This document shows positions 17,559-27,167 of a DNA stretch of 64,000 nucleotides, in pieces. A program made the translations under genes and the position numbers. The notes under the pieces were generated by a model. That model saw only the letters and a program-made list of their open reading frames with translations. It was not told the origin of the DNA and searched no databases. Location of the stretch: contig NZ_SWMS01000008.1 of assembly GCF_005146945.1 (NCBI RefSeq), positions 186,001 to 250,000 of the forward strand, given 5' to 3'. Positions within the stretch are counted from its first letter, which is position 1; each line of letters starts with the position of its first letter. This stretch comes from Prauserella endophytica. Lineage in GTDB: Bacteria > Actinomycetota > Actinomycetes > Mycobacteriales > Pseudonocardiaceae.

Positions 17559-18281
17559 GCGTTGTGGCGATGGGCGTCGCGGTCGTTGCGGGTGTCGCGG
17601 AGGCCGCAGCGCGTGTTCTCTCATATGTTGCCGCGCCGTGTGCGCTGTCGTATCAGGTCTGGTCGGCGGATATCCGGAGGTGGTGCGGCCTGCCGGTCGT
17701 TGTAGATCGGGTGTGTCACCGCGTCCGAGATTCGAATCCACGCCAGTGCGGCAGCCCGGCATCCGGGTCGGTAGCAGGGTGCACCGCTAGCGGATGAACT
17801 GCGCGACAAACAGCACCGACCGCGGAGAGTGATCGAGCGATGATGGCCGTCACACGGCTTTCGCTGGAGCAACCCTGGACACTCCACTCCTGCGCGCATA
17901 ACGGCATTCACCGGTACCGAACCGCACTTAGCGGCAGCGTCTCTCCTGCGGCTTCTCCGTTTGTGCAGGTAGAGAGGTCCAGTCCCCTTCACTTACAGTG
18001 AGGGGGTCAGGGGTGCTGCTCTCGGCTGCAGCCCTCGTGCGGATTGACCAGTATGCGGTTGGGCCCGCTAGACTCACCGAGCAGCATTGGAGGCTCCGGG
18101 CCTCGTCGTCTGCTGCGCGTGTCGATCGATCCGGCCCCTCGGCTGCCCTCGGGGCGGGCCCGCCGCGAGAATCCATCGTGGTTTCGACCGGTGCACGTGC
18201 ACCGAGATGATCGGTTCATGGTAGTTGCAGGCCAGCGCGATACCTGGGCGTGGCGGTTGTGGGGTGGCTCGGTCCTCGGAC
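17559..18281. other. No gene recognised
   Basis: Between the second amidohydrolase and the IS256 fragment I find no convincing coding frame on either strand. GATTCGAATCCACGCC near 17732 looks like a tRNA T-loop but has no matching stems. The right part is probably flanking debris of the IS256 insertion. Confidence 0.5.
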
Positions 18282-18800
18282 ACAGCGCGGATGCCCCGGT
18301 TACGCAGCTCGGCGCAGACCCCGGCCCAGAGTTTCGCGCCCTCGGCTGCTTGCACCCAGATCCCGAGCACGTGCTTGACGCCATCAAGATCGACACCGAC
18401 GGCCAGGTGCGCGGAGCGGTTACGCACCTGATGGCCGTCGCGAGTTTTCACCACCAGCGCGTCCAGATAGACGATCGGACAGATCTCCTCCAGCGGCCGC
18501 GATTGCCAGGCCTTGACCTCCTCGAGCACGGCGTCGGTGACGTTGGCGATGGTCTCGTGCGAGAGCTCGGTGCCCAGCGTGCGCGAGATGATGCTGGATA
18601 TCGCGCACCGTCATCCCGCCCGCGTACAGCGAGATGATCATCTCGTCCAGACCGCCGGCCCGGCGAGAACCCTTCGCAACCAGCCGCGGCTCGAACGTCC
18701 CCGCCCGATCCCGGGGCACCGCCAACGGCACCTGCCCCACCTCGGTGGCCAGCGTCTTCGGGCTCGCCCCGTTGCGCGAGGTCGGGTAACCCAGCGAAGC
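18282..18800 (-). pseudogene. IS256-family transposase fragment
   Basis: The minus strand reads RNGASPKTLATEVGQVPLAV, PRDRAGTFEPRLV, GLDEMIISLYAGGMTVRDIQ, then after a one-base shift LEEVKAWQSRPLEEICPIVY, LDALVVKTRDGHQVRNRSAH, LAVGVDLDGVKHVLGIWVQA, ending at ELRNRGIRAV. This is the central DDE region of an IS256/Mutator transposase. Both ends are missing and one frameshift is present, so it cannot move. The breakpoints at about 18282 and 18800 mark DNA rearrangement. Confidence 0.85.
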
Positions 18801-19114
18801 ACATAGGTGCGCTGCACGCGCCGGCGGTCGCGCGTGGTGCGTCCTTTGCCGTGTCACCCGTACTCCTCGCATCAAGCTCAACGCCTTTGGTGCGTGCAGC
18901 TTAGGTTTCACCACAGCGTCACGGTCGTGGACATGCGCGACGAACCTTCGCCGGCCGCTGCGCCAGATGGCGCATGCACCAACTGTCGGACCGCGGCACC
19001 GATCTGCTCGACGTTTGTCCCGTTCCCATCCACGACGCCGCACCTCAAGCTGCTAACCAGCTTCGACGTCGCCGGCACTGGCGCCCCGGGCTTCGCCGCT
19101 AACAGGAGGTACTT
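18801..19114. other. Upstream region of the small ORF/MFS operon
   Basis: No gene is seen. It contains a near-continuous palindrome TGCGCCAGATGGCGCA (18959-18974) about 140 bases before the small ORF and ends in a strong ribosome site (AGGAGGTACTT). It probably carries the promoter of the 19115-22341 operon. Confidence 0.45.
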
Positions 19115-19210
19115 ATGTCCGCACGCATAGCACCCGCCACCGCCGCTCCTGCGCGCATCGTCGACCTCGAGCTCAGGCGGCTGCTCGAGACGGAGGTGCC
19201 CGTCCGATGA
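19115..19210 (+). CDS. 31-residue ORF coupled to an MFS transporter
   Basis: An ATG at 19115 follows AGGAGGTACTT, the best ribosome site in the area, and gives a 31-residue peptide starting MSARIAPATAAPAR and ending LRRLLETEVPVR. Its TGA overlaps the ATG of the MFS gene (ATGA), so translation of the transporter probably depends on it. It has an alanine-rich first half and an amphipathic charged second half. It may be only a coupling leader. A secreted or modified peptide is conceivable because a transporter and a metallopeptidase follow, but nothing in the sequence proves that. Confidence 0.5.
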   Translation: MSARIAPATAAPARIVDLELRRLLETEVPVR

Positions 19211-20619
19211 GCAACGAGGCTGTGGTGAGCGGTCTGCCGGTGGCGCAGGGCCGCGCACGATCGGTAAGCGTGTTGCTGATCGGCTGTGTGCTCGTCTACG
19301 GCCTGCTCGAGGCGATGATCCTGCCCGCATTGTCGCTCATTCAGCAGGGGATTGGCGCGACGCCGGCGCAAGCCGGGTGGATCATCTCGGCGATGGCGCT
19401 CGCCGGCGGGGTCGCTACCCCGGTCGTCGGCAGGCTTGCCGACGTCCGCGACCGGCGGGTCGTCTTCCTCGGCGTCCTCGCGATCGTCTGTGTGGGGATC
19501 GCGCTTGCAGGGCTGGCCTCCTCGGTCGCGGTGTTCGCGGTCGGCCAGGGCCTGCAAGGCGTCGGGATCGGCCTCGTGCCTCTGGCCATCGGCATCGTCC
19601 GCGACACCGAGCCACCCGAGAAGCTGCGGAGGACCAACGGCCTGCTCGTCGGTGGAATGGCCGTCGCCAATGCGGGTGGTGTGCTGATGGCGGGGCCGAT
19701 CCTCTCCGTGCTCTCGTACCCGTGGCTGTACTGGATCGCCCTGATCGTGCTTGTACCACTGATGGTGCTCGCTGTCCTCGTGATGCCGTCCTATCCGCCT
19801 GCAGTGCGGGGCAGGGTCGACTGGACGGGTGCCGTCCTGCTCGGCATCGGCCTGGTGGCGCTCCTGCTGGGCGTCACGTTCGTCGCGTCGACCGGGTGGA
19901 CGTCGGCTCCCGTGCTCGGCCTGGGAGCGGTGGCCGTCGTCGCGCTGGCCGTGTTCGTCGCCGTCGAGCGGCGGGTCGTGGAACCCCTTGTCGACCTGCG
20001 GCTGGGCGGCCGGACGGTGACGATCGTCCACCTGACCGCGTTCGCCTCGGGTGTGGCCTCCGTGGGGCTGATGATCGCTGTCCCGACGATCGTGGCGGCA
20101 CCGGCAGCGACCGGGTACGGGCTGGGCTCGACCCCGGTCGTCACCGGGCTCATCATGTTCCCGCTAGGCGTGCTCGGTGCGATCGTCTCCCCGCTGGCCG
20201 GCCGATTGGAGAGGCTGGTGGGGTCGCGCATGGTCATGGTGCTCGCCGGGGTGCTGTTTCTCGTCGCGGGGCTGGTCATGTTGGCCGGCCGGTCCGATGC
20301 TGTCGTGCTGGCCGTCGGCGCTGGCCTGGTCGGCGTGGCGGTGGGCCTCGGCCTCACCCAGGGCGTCAACATCATCGCGCTCACGCTTCCCGCGGACCGC
20401 GTCGCGAGCGTCTCCGGGGTCGCCTACGTGCTGCGTGCGGTGGGCCAGGCGGTCGGTGCTCAGCTGGCCGCCACCGTCATGGCCCTCGAGTTGACGCCGG
20501 GTATGCAGCTGCCGAGCTGGAACGCCATCACCTGGGCGTTCCTCGGAGCGAGCGCCGTGGGTGCCCTCGTGGCGGCGGTGTCGTTCGGGCTTCCCGCCCG
20601 ACTGACCAGTTCACGCTGA
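19207..20619 (+). CDS. MFS transporter (DHA-type exporter)
   Basis: 470 residues with at least twelve hydrophobic segments. Between TM2 and TM3 is GRLADVRDRRVVFLGV, the major-facilitator loop motif, and GLVPLAIGIVRD with a conserved motif of drug:proton antiporters follows in TM4-5. The profile fits the DHA2-like group that expels hydrophobic compounds. It starts inside the stop of the 31-codon ORF and is followed 33 bases later by a DUF885 peptidase. The substrate is unknown. Confidence 0.88.
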   Translation: MSNEAVVSGLPVAQGRARSVSVLLIGCVLVYGLLEAMILPALSLIQQGIGATPAQAGWIISAMALAGGVATPVVGRLADVRDRRVVFLGVLAIVCVGIALAGLASSVAVFAVGQGLQGVGIGLVPLAIGIVRDTEPPEKLRRTNGLLVGGMAVANAGGVLMAGPILSVLSYPWLYWIALIVLVPLMVLAVLVMPSYPPAVRGRVDWTGAVLLGIGLVALLLGVTFVASTGWTSAPVLGLGAVAVVALAVFVAVERRVVEPLVDLRLGGRTVTIVHLTAFASGVASVGLMIAVPTIVAAPAATGYGLGSTPVVTGLIMFPLGVLGAIVSPLAGRLERLVGSRMVMVLAGVLFLVAGLVMLAGRSDAVVLAVGAGLVGVAVGLGLTQGVNIIALTLPADRVASVSGVAYVLRAVGQAVGAQLAATVMALELTPGMQLPSWNAITWAFLGASAVGALVAAVSFGLPARLTSSR

Positions 20620-20652
20620 CCCGTGTGCAGTTGACCGACAAAGGAGCCGATC

Positions 20653-22341
20653 ATGGCGTTGACCATCCGAAGCCTCGCCGACCGCGTGTGGGACCACGTC
20701 CTGCGTACCGAGCCGCACTATGCACTGCGCAACGGGCAACCCGTCGAGCGACTGCCGTGCGGGTCGCACGAGGAGGCGGAAGAAAGAGTCGTGGTGGGCC
20801 GGTCCGTGCGCGAGGCGCTCATCGGGATCGACGTTGCCGCGCTCGAGCAGGACGAGCGGAATACAGCCGCTCTGCTCCGCTTCGTCGCCGACGACTGGAC
20901 GCGCGCGGACGAGTCATGGTGGTGGCACTTCCCGGTGGCGCCCTACCAGATGTTCGAGTTCAGCCACACGGCGCCGCAGGTGTTCGACGTGATCACCTTC
21001 GCCGACTCGACGGCCGACGTCGAGCGTTTCCATGCCCTTGCCGCAGACCTCGCGCGACGGGTACGTGTGGCGGAAGCGAAGCTTCGCGCGCAGGCCGAGC
21101 GTGGCTGGGGGATACCGCGCGCGGCGTTGCCGGGGTTCGTGTCCACGGTCGAGGGTATGCGCGTCGCGATGCGACGGTGGCTCACCCTCGACGACTCCCG
21201 CCTCGAACCCCTGTCACCGGCCCTGCGGGGCAGGCTGCAGGACGGGCTGCGGCGGGTTGAGGAGAACGACATACTGCCGGCGGTCGACTCGCTCCTGCGC
21301 TACCTCGACGGCACGGGGCGTGACACCGCGGCCGGCGGGGTCGGGCTCGGCCAGTACCCCGGAGGCGAGCGGGCGTACCGGGAACTGGTGCGTCAGTACG
21401 CCTCGTTCGACATCTCGCCGGAGGAGGTGCACGAGCTCGGGCTCGCCCAGGTCGCCGAGCTGACCGAGCAGATGGCGAAGCTCCGCGCGGAGGTGGGTTT
21501 CGACGGCGACGAAGCCGCGTACCGGAGAGTGCTCGAAGCGGACGAGCGGTTCCACGCACGCGGCGCCGACGACGTCGCCGCGACCTACCGGCGGCACATC
21601 GCAGCCATCGAACCACTGGTCGGGCAGTGGTTCTCGGTACTACCCGAGGCAGGCTACGAGGTCGAACGCCTCGATCCCGAGCTCGAAGCCGGGCTGTCCT
21701 ACGGCTACTACGAGCAGCCAGGCCCGACAAACCCCGCCGGCCGCTACCGCTACAACGGGTCCGGCCTCGACACCAGGTCCCAGATCGACGCGGCGACCCT
21801 GATCTATCACGAACTCGTCCCCGGCCACCATTTCCACCTCGCCCGCCAGGAGGAAGACGCCGGGCTGCACCCGGTCCGCGGCGTGTTCGCCCCTGAGCTG
21901 CTCGGTGCCTACACGGAGGGCTGGGCCGAGTACGCCGCGTCGCTCGGGACGGAGATGGGCCTCTACACCGACCCATGGGATCGCTACGGCCACTACGTCC
22001 ACCAGCGTTTCACCGCGCAACGGCTCGTCGTCGACACCGGGCTCAACGCGCTCGGCTGGTCCCTCGAGGAGGCGGCCAGGTACATGGCGTCGACGACCAT
22101 GGAGTCGCCGGGGCAGATCCGTACCGAAACGCTGCGCTACTCGACCGACATGCCCGGTCAGGCGCTCGGCTACCGCCTCGGCTTCCTCAAGTTCTGGGAG
22201 CTGCGCAGCCGCGCGGCGGAGGCGCTCGGGCCCGCGTTCGACGTCCGCGACTTCCACGAGATCGTTCTCGGCGCCGGCGCCCTCCCGCTCACCGCCGTCG
22301 CCGAGAACGTGGCGAGCTTCGTGGCGGAGCGGACCACCTGA
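20653..22341 (+). CDS. DUF885-family putative metallopeptidase
   Basis: 562 residues from an ATG after AAAGGAGCCGATC. The family hallmark HELVPGHH lies at residues 386-393 and supplies two zinc histidines and the glutamate. EGWAEYAASLGTEMGLY downstream (about 424-440) gives a further metal-binding glutamate. There is no signal peptide, so it acts in the cytoplasm. The family is related to M32/M3-like gluzincins, but few substrates are known. It is in the same operon as the 31-codon ORF and the MFS transporter, which suggests peptide or amide handling coupled to transport. Confidence 0.8.
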   Translation: MALTIRSLADRVWDHVLRTEPHYALRNGQPVERLPCGSHEEAEERVVVGRSVREALIGIDVAALEQDERNTAALLRFVADDWTRADESWWWHFPVAPYQMFEFSHTAPQVFDVITFADSTADVERFHALAADLARRVRVAEAKLRAQAERGWGIPRAALPGFVSTVEGMRVAMRRWLTLDDSRLEPLSPALRGRLQDGLRRVEENDILPAVDSLLRYLDGTGRDTAAGGVGLGQYPGGERAYRELVRQYASFDISPEEVHELGLAQVAELTEQMAKLRAEVGFDGDEAAYRRVLEADERFHARGADDVAATYRRHIAAIEPLVGQWFSVLPEAGYEVERLDPELEAGLSYGYYEQPGPTNPAGRYRYNGSGLDTRSQIDAATLIYHELVPGHHFHLARQEEDAGLHPVRGVFAPELLGAYTEGWAEYAASLGTEMGLYTDPWDRYGHYVHQRFTAQRLVVDTGLNALGWSLEEAARYMASTTMESPGQIRTETLRYSTDMPGQALGYRLGFLKFWELRSRAAEALGPAFDVRDFHEIVLGAGALPLTAVAENVASFVAERTT

Positions 22342-23121
22342 GAATGCTTGTCCGACCCGCGGCACGCCAGCTTGCGGGCCGAAGGGCCCTTCGAGTGCGG
22401 TCGCGCGGGCTATTACATCAATGAGTTCCTCGCAAGGACGACGCGCGACTCGCAGGCACTGTTGAAGAGCTTTTCCGAATGGACGCATGGCGGCGAGGCA
22501 CGTGGCCGAACTTGCTGACACCTACAACGACCAATGGAGGTACAAGCGGCGGCGAATGAATCTCGCTACGTCTGGCACTCGACATGTGAGGCACCGAGGC
22601 GTGCACGCCCGGTTCGCCGGGGATTCCCGTGACCGGCAGGGTGGTGAGTTCTTGCGTCGGCTGCTCGAGCACGTCCGGCAGGTAGCCGCCGGGCAGGCCG
22701 GATGAGTGGTTTCAGCGGCAGCCGAACGGTCACTGCCGCAGACCGGTCGGGATTCGCGAGCTTGAAATCGGTCAGGTATGTCTGCACCGGCGCGTCGATC
22801 GGGCCGCCGGAGCGACTACCACGGTGGCGGGCTGGATAGCTCTGTGTGCCGGGCGGGTCCGTTGCGCGTCCACTGATGGGCTGGCGCTGGCTGGGGGCCA
22901 CGCCCTGATCGGATGCGCCGGCGGCACACGCCAGGATGATCCAAGTCCTTGCCGAACTCCCGATACCCGGCCATCGCACCTCGAAGTGTGGCGATGTCTT
23001 CGGGCCGCCGTGCGCATCATCTGTCGCACGGCAGGAGGGAGGACGCGACATCTGTCGCTCGCAATTCGGGGGGGTGCTGATGCATAGTTGATCCACGCCC
23101 CTACCACGGGAGGTGTGTGCG
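22342..23121. other. No gene recognised
   Basis: Short open frames exist on both strands but none has a ribosome site, a recognisable motif or stable codon pattern. A palindrome CGAAGGGCCCTTCG at 22380-22393 follows the DUF885 gene and could help end its transcript. The right end should hold the promoter of the regulator at 23122. Confidence 0.5.
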
Positions 23122-24402
23122 ATGGCAGATGACCTGCAGGACATCGTCGACAACCTGGCCGAGCGGCTGCAGCGGTCCGTGGCGATCGATGACCCGAACA
23201 TCCGGTTGCTGGCCGCGAGTCGCCATTTCGGTGACGAGGACGCATCGCGAGTGTCGTCGGTGCTCAACCGCTCGGTCGCCCCGCAGCTGTGCGAGCAGAT
23301 CCTCGCGCAAGGCATTGCGCAGTGGACAACGCCGGGCCGGGTGATCGTGCCCCTGGAGGGCACCTTGCCGCGGCTGTGCATCCCGATCCGCTGCGCCGGG
23401 TTGCTACTGGGCTACCTGTGGCTCATCGACCCCGACTCCACACTCGGCGATCGGGACCAAGACATTGCCCGGGAAGCGGCCGAACGCGCCGGTGTGGTTC
23501 TGTATCGACAGCTCATCGTGCACGAACGCAGCAGGGCACGGCATGAGGCGATCCTGCGGGAACTCGTGGCCACCGATCGTGCCATCCGCTCCCAGGCCGT
23601 GGACGACCTTCGGGCCGAGCAACTGTTCCCGACCACCGGCATGTACTTCCAGGTTCTCGGCATGCAGCACCAGGGGCCAGATGGCATTGCTGCCCCGCAG
23701 ACCGTAGCCATGGAAGCCGCCGTCGAAGATGCTCAGAGCTGGATGTCGCAGCGCTCGGCAGCCCCCGCCTGCGCCCTGATGGCCACCAACAAGTCCCGAG
23801 CATGGTTGATGCTCGCCCAGCCCCAGCCGCCGTCTCGCCGGGAGCTGGACACGATCTGCAGCAGACTCACCGCGCGGTTCGACCGGCTCACCCAGGACGG
23901 CGTCCAGCTCGTGCTGGGCATCGGAGGCCTCGCCCACCGCGTCGAGGACATTGTCGAGTCCTACCGCCAGGCCTTTCTTGCGGTGCGTGCGGCACAGCTC
24001 GTGCCCTCGATCGGACCGGTCGCCCGGTGGGGCGCACTCGGCCCCTACCAGCTGTTGCTGAGGATGCCTACCGAGGACCTTCTCGCGGCCGCGCAGGTGC
24101 CCGCGCTGGTCACCCTGGACAAAGAAGACGGCCATCGTGGGCTCGTTGCCACTCTGGAGGCATTCCTCGACAACGCCGGCGATGTCGCCCGTACTGCACG
24201 GAACCTGAATGTCCACCGCGCGACGCTGTACCACCGGCTCAAACGAATCGAACAGCTCACCGGCTGTGAGCTGAGCCGGGGAGACGACCGGCTGACCCTG
24301 CACCTGGGACTGAAGCTGCGCGCCCTCGCCGCTGCCCACCGCAACGAGACAACACTGACCTTGACCGAAGACAAGCCGGCAAGAATGCGCTCGGTGTCCT
24401 GA
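23122..24402 (+). CDS. PucR/CdaR-type transcriptional regulator
   Basis: 426 residues from an ATG after GGGAGGTGTGTGCG. The N-terminal half is a GAF-like sensor (LQDIVDNLAERLQRSVAIDD, LPRLCIPIRCAGLLLGYLWL). The C-terminus carries the PucR helix-turn-helix: LEAFLDNAGDVARTARNLNV followed by HRATLYHRLKRIEQLTG (about 370-400). Such regulators activate purine, amino-acid or amine catabolism genes. It converges with the DAO-type oxidase at 24523, which is a plausible target. Confidence 0.9.
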   Translation: MADDLQDIVDNLAERLQRSVAIDDPNIRLLAASRHFGDEDASRVSSVLNRSVAPQLCEQILAQGIAQWTTPGRVIVPLEGTLPRLCIPIRCAGLLLGYLWLIDPDSTLGDRDQDIAREAAERAGVVLYRQLIVHERSRARHEAILRELVATDRAIRSQAVDDLRAEQLFPTTGMYFQVLGMQHQGPDGIAAPQTVAMEAAVEDAQSWMSQRSAAPACALMATNKSRAWLMLAQPQPPSRRELDTICSRLTARFDRLTQDGVQLVLGIGGLAHRVEDIVESYRQAFLAVRAAQLVPSIGPVARWGALGPYQLLLRMPTEDLLAAAQVPALVTLDKEDGHRGLVATLEAFLDNAGDVARTARNLNVHRATLYHRLKRIEQLTGCELSRGDDRLTLHLGLKLRALAAAHRNETTLTLTEDKPARMRSVS

Positions 24403-24470
24403 TACCGGGTGTCAACCTCCGGCAGGAGTTGGAGCGTTTCTCGTGCACGAAAACACCGCCGGGCGCGACA

Positions 24471-24494
24471 CATTCCGCGACGGTTCTCGGAATG
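24471..24494. terminator. Hairpin between convergent genes
   Basis: CATTCCG (24471-24477) and CGGAATG (24488-24494) form a perfect 7-bp stem with a 10-base loop, between the stop of the PucR-type gene and the stop of the oxidase on the other strand. No T-run follows, so it is at best a weak bidirectional terminator. Confidence 0.45.
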
Positions 24495-24522
24495 CCCGAG
24501 GTCCAGTCATCGATAATCGTTC

Positions 24523-25821
24523 TCAGCCGAGGACCGTGCCTGAGTTCTCCGCGTTGTAGGGGCGTTTGCGGGAGAACGCGGACAGGTCGATCTCCAGTCC
24601 GGTGTGCTCGCCGACGAACCGCGCCGGTCGTTCATCATGGTCTACACCGTTCTCGGTCTGCTCGATGATCGTCGTGAGGAACTTGCCGACGACTGGCGCG
24701 TTCTTGAACTGGTTGCCGCTGGTGCCCATGGCAACGTAGAACCCTCCTAGTTCCGTACGGTCGTAAATGGGGGTCCAGTCGTCGGCGACGTCATAGACGC
24801 CCACGACCCCGCGGGCACGGTTGGGTATCTCCAACTCCGGCAGTCGTCGCGCGGCGCGTGTGACCTGTGCCTGGAACACTGGCATCGTCGGATGCATGGT
24901 GACCGCATCCGGGTCATCCACCCACTGCAGGGGATCACACTCCGGTTCCGTACCGCCGACCAGCAGGCCCCCGCCGACCTCGCCGCGCAGGTACGTCCCC
25001 AGGTCCATGTCCGCGATAGAAATCCCGACCCCATCACCGGTGCGGTAACCCGCAGGAGCCGCCACATGCGCGACTTCCTGACGCAATGGCCGGCAAGCCA
25101 CCGTGAAATCCGCGCCCACGCCGGCGAGCTTGTTGATCCGCGACGACCACGGCCCCGCGGCGTTGACAACGACGCCACACGGGATCCTGCTGCCGTCGGC
25201 ACACATCACCGCCGTTACCCGGCCGTTGGCCCGCTTGACCCTGTGCACGGTGGCGCGGAATCGGAACTCGGCACCATACGCTTTCGCGGCAACGGCCAGA
25301 TTCTGCGCTGCCAGCGCGGGATCGCTCACGAAACCCGCGTCGGGCGTGTACACCGCGCCCAACGTGGCCTCGGCCGCGGTCCAAAACCGATCGTCGTCAA
25401 TGCGCTTTGGTGGCCAGTAACGGCCGACATCGATACCAGGTATCCGTTCCCCCAGATCCGCACTCGACCACTCCTCGAACGGAACGCCGACCTCCTTGAA
25501 CAGTGGCAGGTACATCGACCGCGGTGCGGCCGGGACATCCAGCATCGCCAACCCGCACCGCTCGAACCGGGCAAGGTCCCCGACATCGCTGCCAAGGTGC
25601 TCCGCCCATGACCGCCAAGCGAAGTGCGCCTCCCACGCCGCGGAGACGCTGGCCAAGGTGGAAAAGTTGAACCGCACCACCGCGCTCGACGCGCCCGTGG
25701 AGCCATGTCCCGCTCCTCCGGCCTTGTCGACGACCGTCACCCGCCAACCGCGCCGAGCAAGTTCCAGCGCGATCGAGGCACCCACGACCCCCGACCCGAT
25801 CACGACGACATCCGTGGCCAT
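24523..25821 (-). CDS. FAD-dependent DAO-family oxidase (sarcosine oxidase beta/glycine oxidase-like)
   Basis: 432 residues from an ATG at 25821 after GAGGGAGTGGGTCT. It starts MATDVVVIGSGVVGASIALE with a GxGxxG FAD fold, followed by GGAGHGSTGASSAVVRF, the substrate-side loop seen in SoxB-like oxidases. GFVSDPALAAQNLA and VVNAAGPWSS are further DAO hallmarks, and TPIYDRTELGGFYVAMGTSG near the end closes the FAD site. Such enzymes oxidise N-methyl or alpha amino acids to imines. The substrate is unknown. It ends opposite a PucR-type regulator. Confidence 0.85.
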   Translation of the reverse strand: MATDVVVIGSGVVGASIALELARRGWRVTVVDKAGGAGHGSTGASSAVVRFNFSTLASVSAAWEAHFAWRSWAEHLGSDVGDLARFERCGLAMLDVPAAPRSMYLPLFKEVGVPFEEWSSADLGERIPGIDVGRYWPPKRIDDDRFWTAAEATLGAVYTPDAGFVSDPALAAQNLAVAAKAYGAEFRFRATVHRVKRANGRVTAVMCADGSRIPCGVVVNAAGPWSSRINKLAGVGADFTVACRPLRQEVAHVAAPAGYRTGDGVGISIADMDLGTYLRGEVGGGLLVGGTEPECDPLQWVDDPDAVTMHPTMPVFQAQVTRAARRLPELEIPNRARGVVGVYDVADDWTPIYDRTELGGFYVAMGTSGNQFKNAPVVGKFLTTIIEQTENGVDHDERPARFVGEHTGLEIDLSAFSRKRPYNAENSGTVLG

Positions 25822-26097
25822 AGACCCACTCCCTCGCGTTACAGAATGCGCGACGCGGACGACGCACGATGACACCCATTGTCGAGACGCATGGAGCCGC
25901 GCAGCATCAAGCGTTTGTCGGACCTCTCTTGGCCAAACGACGTCATCCGTCGAAGACGTGGACCGATCCTGCGGTAGCGCTGTATCTGATCTGCAGCGAC
26001 TGCGGTCAGACAGCCGGACGGAGCGTGGCCCATGGGCCCTGCCGTGTCGGTGCCGGATGGGCGAGTGCTGCGAAGTCGCCCTCGGAGATCGCCGGCT

Positions 26098-26250
26098 GCG
26101 ACGAACGGCGCGCCCGCGCGGAAAAGATCTTCGACACCTGCCAGCGCATCCTCGCCATGGCGACCGACCGCGAGATCCCACCGGCTCGGACGGCCGACCA
26201 CCTCGCCGAACAGCGCATCGCCGAGATCAGCCGTCCGCGCGGCAGCTGGA
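26098..26250 (+). pseudogene. C-terminal fragment of a leucine/valine dehydrogenase-like protein
   Basis: One frame reads ERRARAEKIFDTCQRILAMA then DREIPPARTADHLAEQRIAE. This matches the last helices of the Glu/Leu/Phe/Val dehydrogenase family, where IFDT and AADRLAE(E/R)RI are usual. Upstream in the same frame nothing similar is seen, so only about 40 residues remain. Confidence 0.5.
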
Positions 26251-26754
26251 GGCCGAACCAGGCCACCGCGCCGAGCCGCGTGACGTCGCGCCGTGAAGGG
26301 AGCCGACTCCGAGCCCAGCACGACGATGGGGGAGAAGTTCGTTCGTCAACGCCTCGCCATGCACGTCGCCGGATTCGACGGGGTCCCGCGCGTCATCAGC
26401 CTGCTGCACCAACGGCGAAGACTCAACGGGCTACCAAGCACGCTCAAAGTCCGCCGCAAGACATCCAAAGCGATCAGCCGATCTGGGACTAGCCGTACTG
26501 CCCTGAGGGGTTGCGAACGCGAGAGACTCGTGAAGGGACGATCGTGGCGTGACGGAGGCCTCCGGGTTCGGCGTGGACCACCACTCCGCAACCGACGCCC
26601 GGGAGGCCCTCTTGTCCCGCCGTAACGCCCTGCTGAACCCGACCGCCAGACTGCGTCCGGCCCGGTGTGCGGTAGGGAAGGCTGGCCACTGCGCTGAGCA
26701 CCGAGCGCTTCCAGTCCCGGTCTCCACCGCGCAGCGCCGGCCCGCACCAAAGTC
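26251..26754. other. No gene recognised (gene debris)
   Basis: The plus strand holds an open stretch from 26293 (KGADSEPSTTMGEKFVRQRL and on) that I cannot place. It has no good ribosome site and lies between fragments of a dehydrogenase and a transposase, so it is probably remnant DNA. The 275 bases before 26098 are equally featureless apart from the promoter of the oxidase at 25821. Confidence 0.4.
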
Positions 26755-26880
26755 CGGGTATCGCGCCGGTGGGGCCCGGCGCGGACGGCGTTCTTCCTGG
26801 GGTTGAACCCATCCACGGTGCACCGGGTGCAGGTCCGCTCCGGGCTCGCCTGCTGTGCGGGCCGCGACGGTTATGGGCGG
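26755..26880 (+). pseudogene. IS481-like transposase fragment
   Basis: The plus strand reads RRWGPARTAFFLGLNPSTVH followed by RVQVRSGLACCAGRDG. GPARIA..LG...STVHRVL.R.GLARL is the end of the helix-turn-helix region of IS481-type transposases. The catalytic core is absent. The region from 26881 to 27167 holds nothing recognised. Confidence 0.5.
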
Positions 26881-27167
26881 ACGGTGGTAAGTCACGGATA
26901 TGCCAATCCTGGGCCCCATCAGCATCGGTCTGCGCTGGGGCTCAGCTTCGTGCCATGTCGAGCTCGTACATGACAAACGCCGGCCATTCGTTGTCACCCG
27001 CGAGCGAGGACTCCTGCTGTTCGCAGCGTCGTGGCGTGCTCCCAGACGCTGGGTTGCGCGGGCGTGTTCCGGCCTGCGTCCGCGTGAAGGCGGGCGGCAA
27101 ACTTGCGTGCGTGCCAAGGTGGGCAGCATGGGTCGGCAGAAGACGCTCGACCAGGGACGAGGACGTT

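Noticed and set aside
17725-17760. tRNA-like T-loop (GATTCGAATCC)
   Set aside because: Flanking bases do not pair into a T-stem, and no anticodon arm or acceptor stem can be built upstream.
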